DNA of 14,737 nt. It comes from CAZFAP01 sp964516325 (lineage in GTDB: Bacteria; Auribacterota; JABMQX01). Shown here piece by piece: positions 12,073 through 14,737 of the stretch. Every line of letters begins with the position of its first letter. Position 1 is the stretch's first letter. The DNA lies in the NCBI GenBank assembly GCA_964516325.1, contig CAZFAP010000122.1:1-14737 (forward strand). Direction: 5' to 3'. The position numbers and the translations under genes were made by a program. The notes below the pieces were generated by a model. That model was given only the letters and a program-made list of their open reading frames with translations. It did not search any database and was not told where the DNA came from.

Positions 12073-13417
12073 GCGAGGTGTCCTCGCCTCCGGCGTTAGG
12101 CCGCACGGCCTTGGCATCCTGGCCGACGTTCTCTGGCGCGCCCGTTCCGTCGTCTGGACTGCCGGTGTGAATGGTCAGGCTCGGACCCCACTCTCTGTGA
12201 GGTTTCGGGAAGGTGGGGGTAGTGTCCTTGAAGCCAGCGATGGCCAATATCATGTACCCGTAGAACCGGGCCAGAAAGATCATGTCATCAAGCGATTTGG
12301 ACATCTCCTCGTCAGAAAGTGCTCCCCCGTGCCCGGAGAGCCAATCTGGGTGGGCATTCCGGTGCCGGAGCCGTCTGTGCACCTGCAGCGCGTGCTCGCA
12401 GTGTCTGCGCCAATTGTCGGACAGGTATCGCTGGCGAAATCGTTTCATGCTGCTATCGATTCGCCAAGAACGGTCGCCGGGCTTGAACGGACGCTTGTCT
12501 AAGGTGCGTAAGGCCGCCTCAAGAATCGTGGAAAGCAGCAGCTCCATCGCCTGCCAAGTGCCCTGGCCAGCGGCCGCCAGCGTCTGATTGAAGATGGCTC
12601 GGCACACCGTTGCCGAGTCCCCTGGCCTGACAAGGAATTCCGCTAACTTGGCAAGCAGCTCCTTGTCAACCAATGGACCGGGATTTAGGAGCGAAAGCAG
12701 GCCCAAAGACTTGACAGCCTCCTTCCTTCTGACCTGGACCAATTCGTACGCTCCCCGGCGTACCGCGCGCTGCAACAGGACAACCGCGTGTCCCGAGACG
12801 ATGGACAGGGCGTCCCGGAACGCAGTCGGCCATGCCCAGGATTGGCGCCTGGCCCCCCTCCCCCGGACGAGCTTCCAAGTGAGTTCGAGCACTGAGTCGC
12901 CGGCGCGACGTCCGACCAGCGTGACGACCTCGTCTGCGTACGATATGCCGCCCAGCGCGTAGTTCTTGCGCAGTATCTTCCCGGCCAGACGCTCCTCAGT
13001 CTCCACGGTGTCCGGCATTCTCGGTGTGGGTCCAGTCGCGAGCAACGCGGAATCGGACCGGGCCGACCCTGCTGGACCGCAGTCCTTGCGGCAGAACAGA
13101 ACGCTGGCCAAATCGACGGAGAGGCGATTCTGGAGCGTTAGGTCGACTCTGTCCGTCAGCGGGACCGTTGCGACGGCCCATTCGTACGCCTCGGGTTTCA
13201 TGCGGATTGATCGCACCTCGGCGTCGCCCAGCAGGCGCACCTTGCCAACCTGGATCTCGGGGGGAAGAGGCGGGCCGCTGCGCTCCAAGAAGGCATCCAA
13301 GTGAAAGCCGCCGTCTGGGCTCCAGCGCATGAGGCCGCGGCCTACATAACACCCCCCGAGGTAGTCGAACCAGACGCGCTCCAAAGTGTACTCGGTGTCT
13401 TGAAAGTAATCCGTCAT
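12008..13417 (-). CDS. Uncharacterised protein with HEPN-like motif, coupled to a type IIG methylase
   Basis: 469 residues; I do not recognise the family with certainty. The N-terminal ~110 residues look beta-rich (CYVGRGLMRWSPDGGFHLDA). The rest is mostly helical. Near the C-terminus RRLRHRNAHPDWL supplies R349 or R351 and H356, fitting the R-x4-6-H RNase motif of HEPN proteins. A beta-rich N-terminus with a C-terminal HEPN recalls ApeA-type abortive-infection proteins. The ATG overlaps the methylase stop by 4 nt (ATGA), so it belongs to the R-M operon. The last 40 residues look acquired: 430-450 come from a palindromic repeat, 451-469 from an out-of-frame duplicate of the methylase tail. 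Confidence 0.7.
   Translation of the reverse strand: MTDYFQDTEYTLERVWFDYLGGCYVGRGLMRWSPDGGFHLDAFLERSGPPLPPEIQVGKVRLLGDAEVRSIRMKPEAYEWAVATVPLTDRVDLTLQNRLSVDLASVLFCRKDCGPAGSARSDSALLATGPTPRMPDTVETEERLAGKILRKNYALGGISYADEVVTLVGRRAGDSVLELTWKLVRGRGARRQSWAWPTAFRDALSIVSGHAVVLLQRAVRRGAYELVQVRRKEAVKSLGLLSLLNPGPLVDKELLAKLAEFLVRPGDSATVCRAIFNQTLAAAGQGTWQAMELLLSTILEAALRTLDKRPFKPGDRSWRIDSSMKRFRQRYLSDNWRRHCEHALQVHRRLRHRNAHPDWLSGHGGALSDEEMSKSLDDMIFLARFYGYMILAIAGFKDTTPTFPKPHREWGPSLTIHTGSPDDGTGAPENVGQDAKAVRPNAGGEDTSPQDSPSAGNCDDRPADRPTGL
12072..12130. repeat. Palindromic repeat inside the 3' end of the HEPN-like gene
   Basis: GGCGAGG-TGT-CCTCGCC (12072-12088) is a perfect 7-bp hairpin, followed by GGCC-GCAC-GGCC and a GGC-ATCCT-containing stem. 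The loop ATCCT also occurs in the hairpin at 11883. The element lies within the open frame and is translated as NVGQDAKAVRPNAGGEDTSP in the C-terminal tail. Confidence 0.55.
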
Positions 13418-14737
13418 GTCGCTTCCTCCACGATCTTGATTTCCTCTTCGGTCAGGCCGTAGAGTTCGTAAACCAGTTGATCAATCTGCCGGTCCGTCGT
13501 CTCAATCTCCCGCTGCAGAACCGTCTTTTCGTGATCCGTCTTGGGCGCCGCCAACTTCTTATGCAGCTCCAGCATTCGACCAACCAACTCCGCCATCTTG
13601 TCGTGGCCGGCCGTTTCGGCCGGGTCCGAGAAGTCTATTCTTCTCACCGGGATAGACGAGATTTCCGCCTTCTTGATCTTCGGGAAGATGGTCTTGAAGT
13701 CCGATAACTCCCGCAGCCAAAGCCAGCGCAGCATAGCGCTGTTTACGAAGCCAAGACAGAACTTGAGCGAGTAACCCCGGCAGCGCGAGATCACGTTGTA
13801 TATCGTGTTCAGGGTGTAATGTTGCTCGTCGTCGTACGTGGCTATGGGGGACCTACCTATTTGACGAATGATTATCTTGAGATTCTCAAAGTACCTCTGT
13901 TCCCTCTTTCTGTGCAGCCACTCGCCGTATCGGACGTAGGCATGAGCCGATGGTTTCGCGTAGCGATGTATGTCCCTCCCATCCAGGACCTTTCGGCACG
14001 AGCTATCTTCCCAGGCCGTCGAGAGGAAGCTGCTTTTCACTTTACCCTTGGAGCTGCCCCCCAGTTGGATTCCTATGCATATGTCAGACAGATCCCCCAA
14101 GTTTACTGAACGCTCGCGCACCTTGCGAATGAGGGATTTCGACACGGGGTCTGACCATATGTTAAACCTGAAATCATTGCCGTCCAAGAAGTCCCCCTGT
14201 GCTACCCTAAATGGGGGCGTCGCTTCCACCAGGACGGCGTGGCCCGGATTGGCGGATCCTCTGCGGACAACGAGGATCACGTTCTCGACATGCGCTTTGC
14301 CGAAGACCCTCGCGGCGAAGGGCTTTATGATCTCGACGGCGTCGCTCTCCAGAAGGAGTTTGCGTAAGTTGGTCGCGTTGACGTTGGCCAGGAGCGTGTT
14401 CGGAACGATGAACGCGAAGCGACCGCCGTGGCGGCAGAGCGTGTGTGCCCTCTCGCAGAAGTAGACGTACAGGTCGAATTTCCCCCCGCAGGATTTGTAA
14501 GTCCCGGCTAAGTACTGCTTGACCTCCTGCCCAAAGGTTTCCCGTCCCAGCACATATGGCGGGTTGCCGATGACGGCGTCGAAGCCGCCGGATTTCATGA
14601 TTTCGGGGAATTCGGCGTTCCAGTCGAAGGCGTTGATGCGGTAACGCTCTTCCTCGTCGAGGAATGTCATCTGCTGGTTGTCGTAGAAGTCGGGGCCAAT
14701 AAGCGAGTTGCCGCACTTGATGTTGCTGCCGAGGTCG
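13414..14737 (-). CDS. Type IIG restriction-modification enzyme, Eco57I/TaqI-like N6-adenine methylase (5' end outside window)
   Basis: 441 C-terminal residues are seen; the gene continues past the right edge. The visible part opens DLGSNIKCGNSLIGPDFYDN, followed by FDAVIGNPPYVLG, the motif IV NPPY of gamma-class N6-adenine methylases (14554-14565). It continues with YKSCGGKFDLYVYFCERA and GGRFAFIVPNTLL, usual for Eco57I-type methylases. From about residue 220 of the visible part a TaqI-like target-recognition region follows. The end has the coiled IDQLVYELYGLTEEEIKIVE tail. Such single-chain enzymes cut and methylate at one site; the nuclease domain, if present, is in the missing N-terminus. 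A methylase of a BREX-like system remains possible. Confidence 0.85.
   Translation of the reverse strand, partial: DLGSNIKCGNSLIGPDFYDNQQMTFLDEEERYRINAFDWNAEFPEIMKSGGFDAVIGNPPYVLGRETFGQEVKQYLAGTYKSCGGKFDLYVYFCERAHTLCRHGGRFAFIVPNTLLANVNATNLRKLLLESDAVEIIKPFAARVFGKAHVENVILVVRRGSANPGHAVLVEATPPFRVAQGDFLDGNDFRFNIWSDPVSKSLIRKVRERSVNLGDLSDICIGIQLGGSSKGKVKSSFLSTAWEDSSCRKVLDGRDIHRYAKPSAHAYVRYGEWLHRKREQRYFENLKIIIRQIGRSPIATYDDEQHYTLNTIYNVISRCRGYSLKFCLGFVNSAMLRWLWLRELSDFKTIFPKIKKAEISSIPVRRIDFSDPAETAGHDKMAELVGRMLELHKKLAAPKTDHEKTVLQREIETTDRQIDQLVYELYGLTEEEIKIVEEAT

Overview
The window is GC-rich, densely coded DNA that looks like a defence and accessory island of an uncultured-type environmental bacterium. 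The style suggests the PVC superphylum (Planctomycetota, Verrucomicrobiota, Lentisphaerota) or a neighbouring phylum: a Tat-secreted glycosidase, a PKD-domain envelope protein, DUF4258 and DUF2283 modules, IS200-like transposase remnants, and many dispersed hairpin repeats. No rRNA, tRNA or marker gene is present, so this placement is inference.

Layout. (1) 152-1462, minus: a complete nucleotide-sugar dehydrogenase (WbpA-like). (2) 1463-1894: non-coding, with two kinds of dispersed repeat and a promoter that seems to make a leaderless mRNA. (3) 1895-2591, plus: a degenerate nucleotidyltransferase-like protein and a small helical partner, overlapping by 11 nt. (4) 2588-2815: a nonsense-mutated, orphan copy of the antitoxin found intact at 11091. 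(5) 2932-5182, plus: an apparent type II restriction-modification pair, an HNH endonuclease followed by a beta-class DNA methyltransferase with a long C-terminal extension. (6) 5227-7074: a minus-strand toxin-antitoxin operon (XRE regulator, hicB, hicA) lying between two decayed fragments of the same IS200-like (RAYT-type) transposase. Its hicA is split by a 440-bp MITE-like insertion with a 9-bp target duplication. The operon has a good sigma70-type promoter and a perfect palindromic operator at the start site. (7) 7327-10328, plus: a Tat-exported GH51-like glycoside hydrolase and a secreted M23 peptidase with PKD domains. (8) 10388-11830: a DUF4258 toxin and antitoxin pair and a convergent DUF2283 gene, between two related arrays of short hairpins whose stems differ while the 5-nt loops recur. 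(9) 11953-14737, minus: the 3' part of a type IIG/Eco57I-like restriction-methylase gene running off the right edge, a coupled downstream gene with a possible HEPN RNase motif, and beyond it a second, detached copy of the methylase C-terminus.

Two restriction-modification loci, two clear toxin-antitoxin loci plus a nucleotidyltransferase-like pair, and a candidate abortive-infection gene share about 15 kb with transposase fragments and palindromic repeats. The most notable signals are the MITE-split hicA, the hairpin arrays with constant loops and variable stems, and the duplicated methylase tail flanking the HEPN-like gene, which has also captured repeat-derived sequence as its C-terminus.
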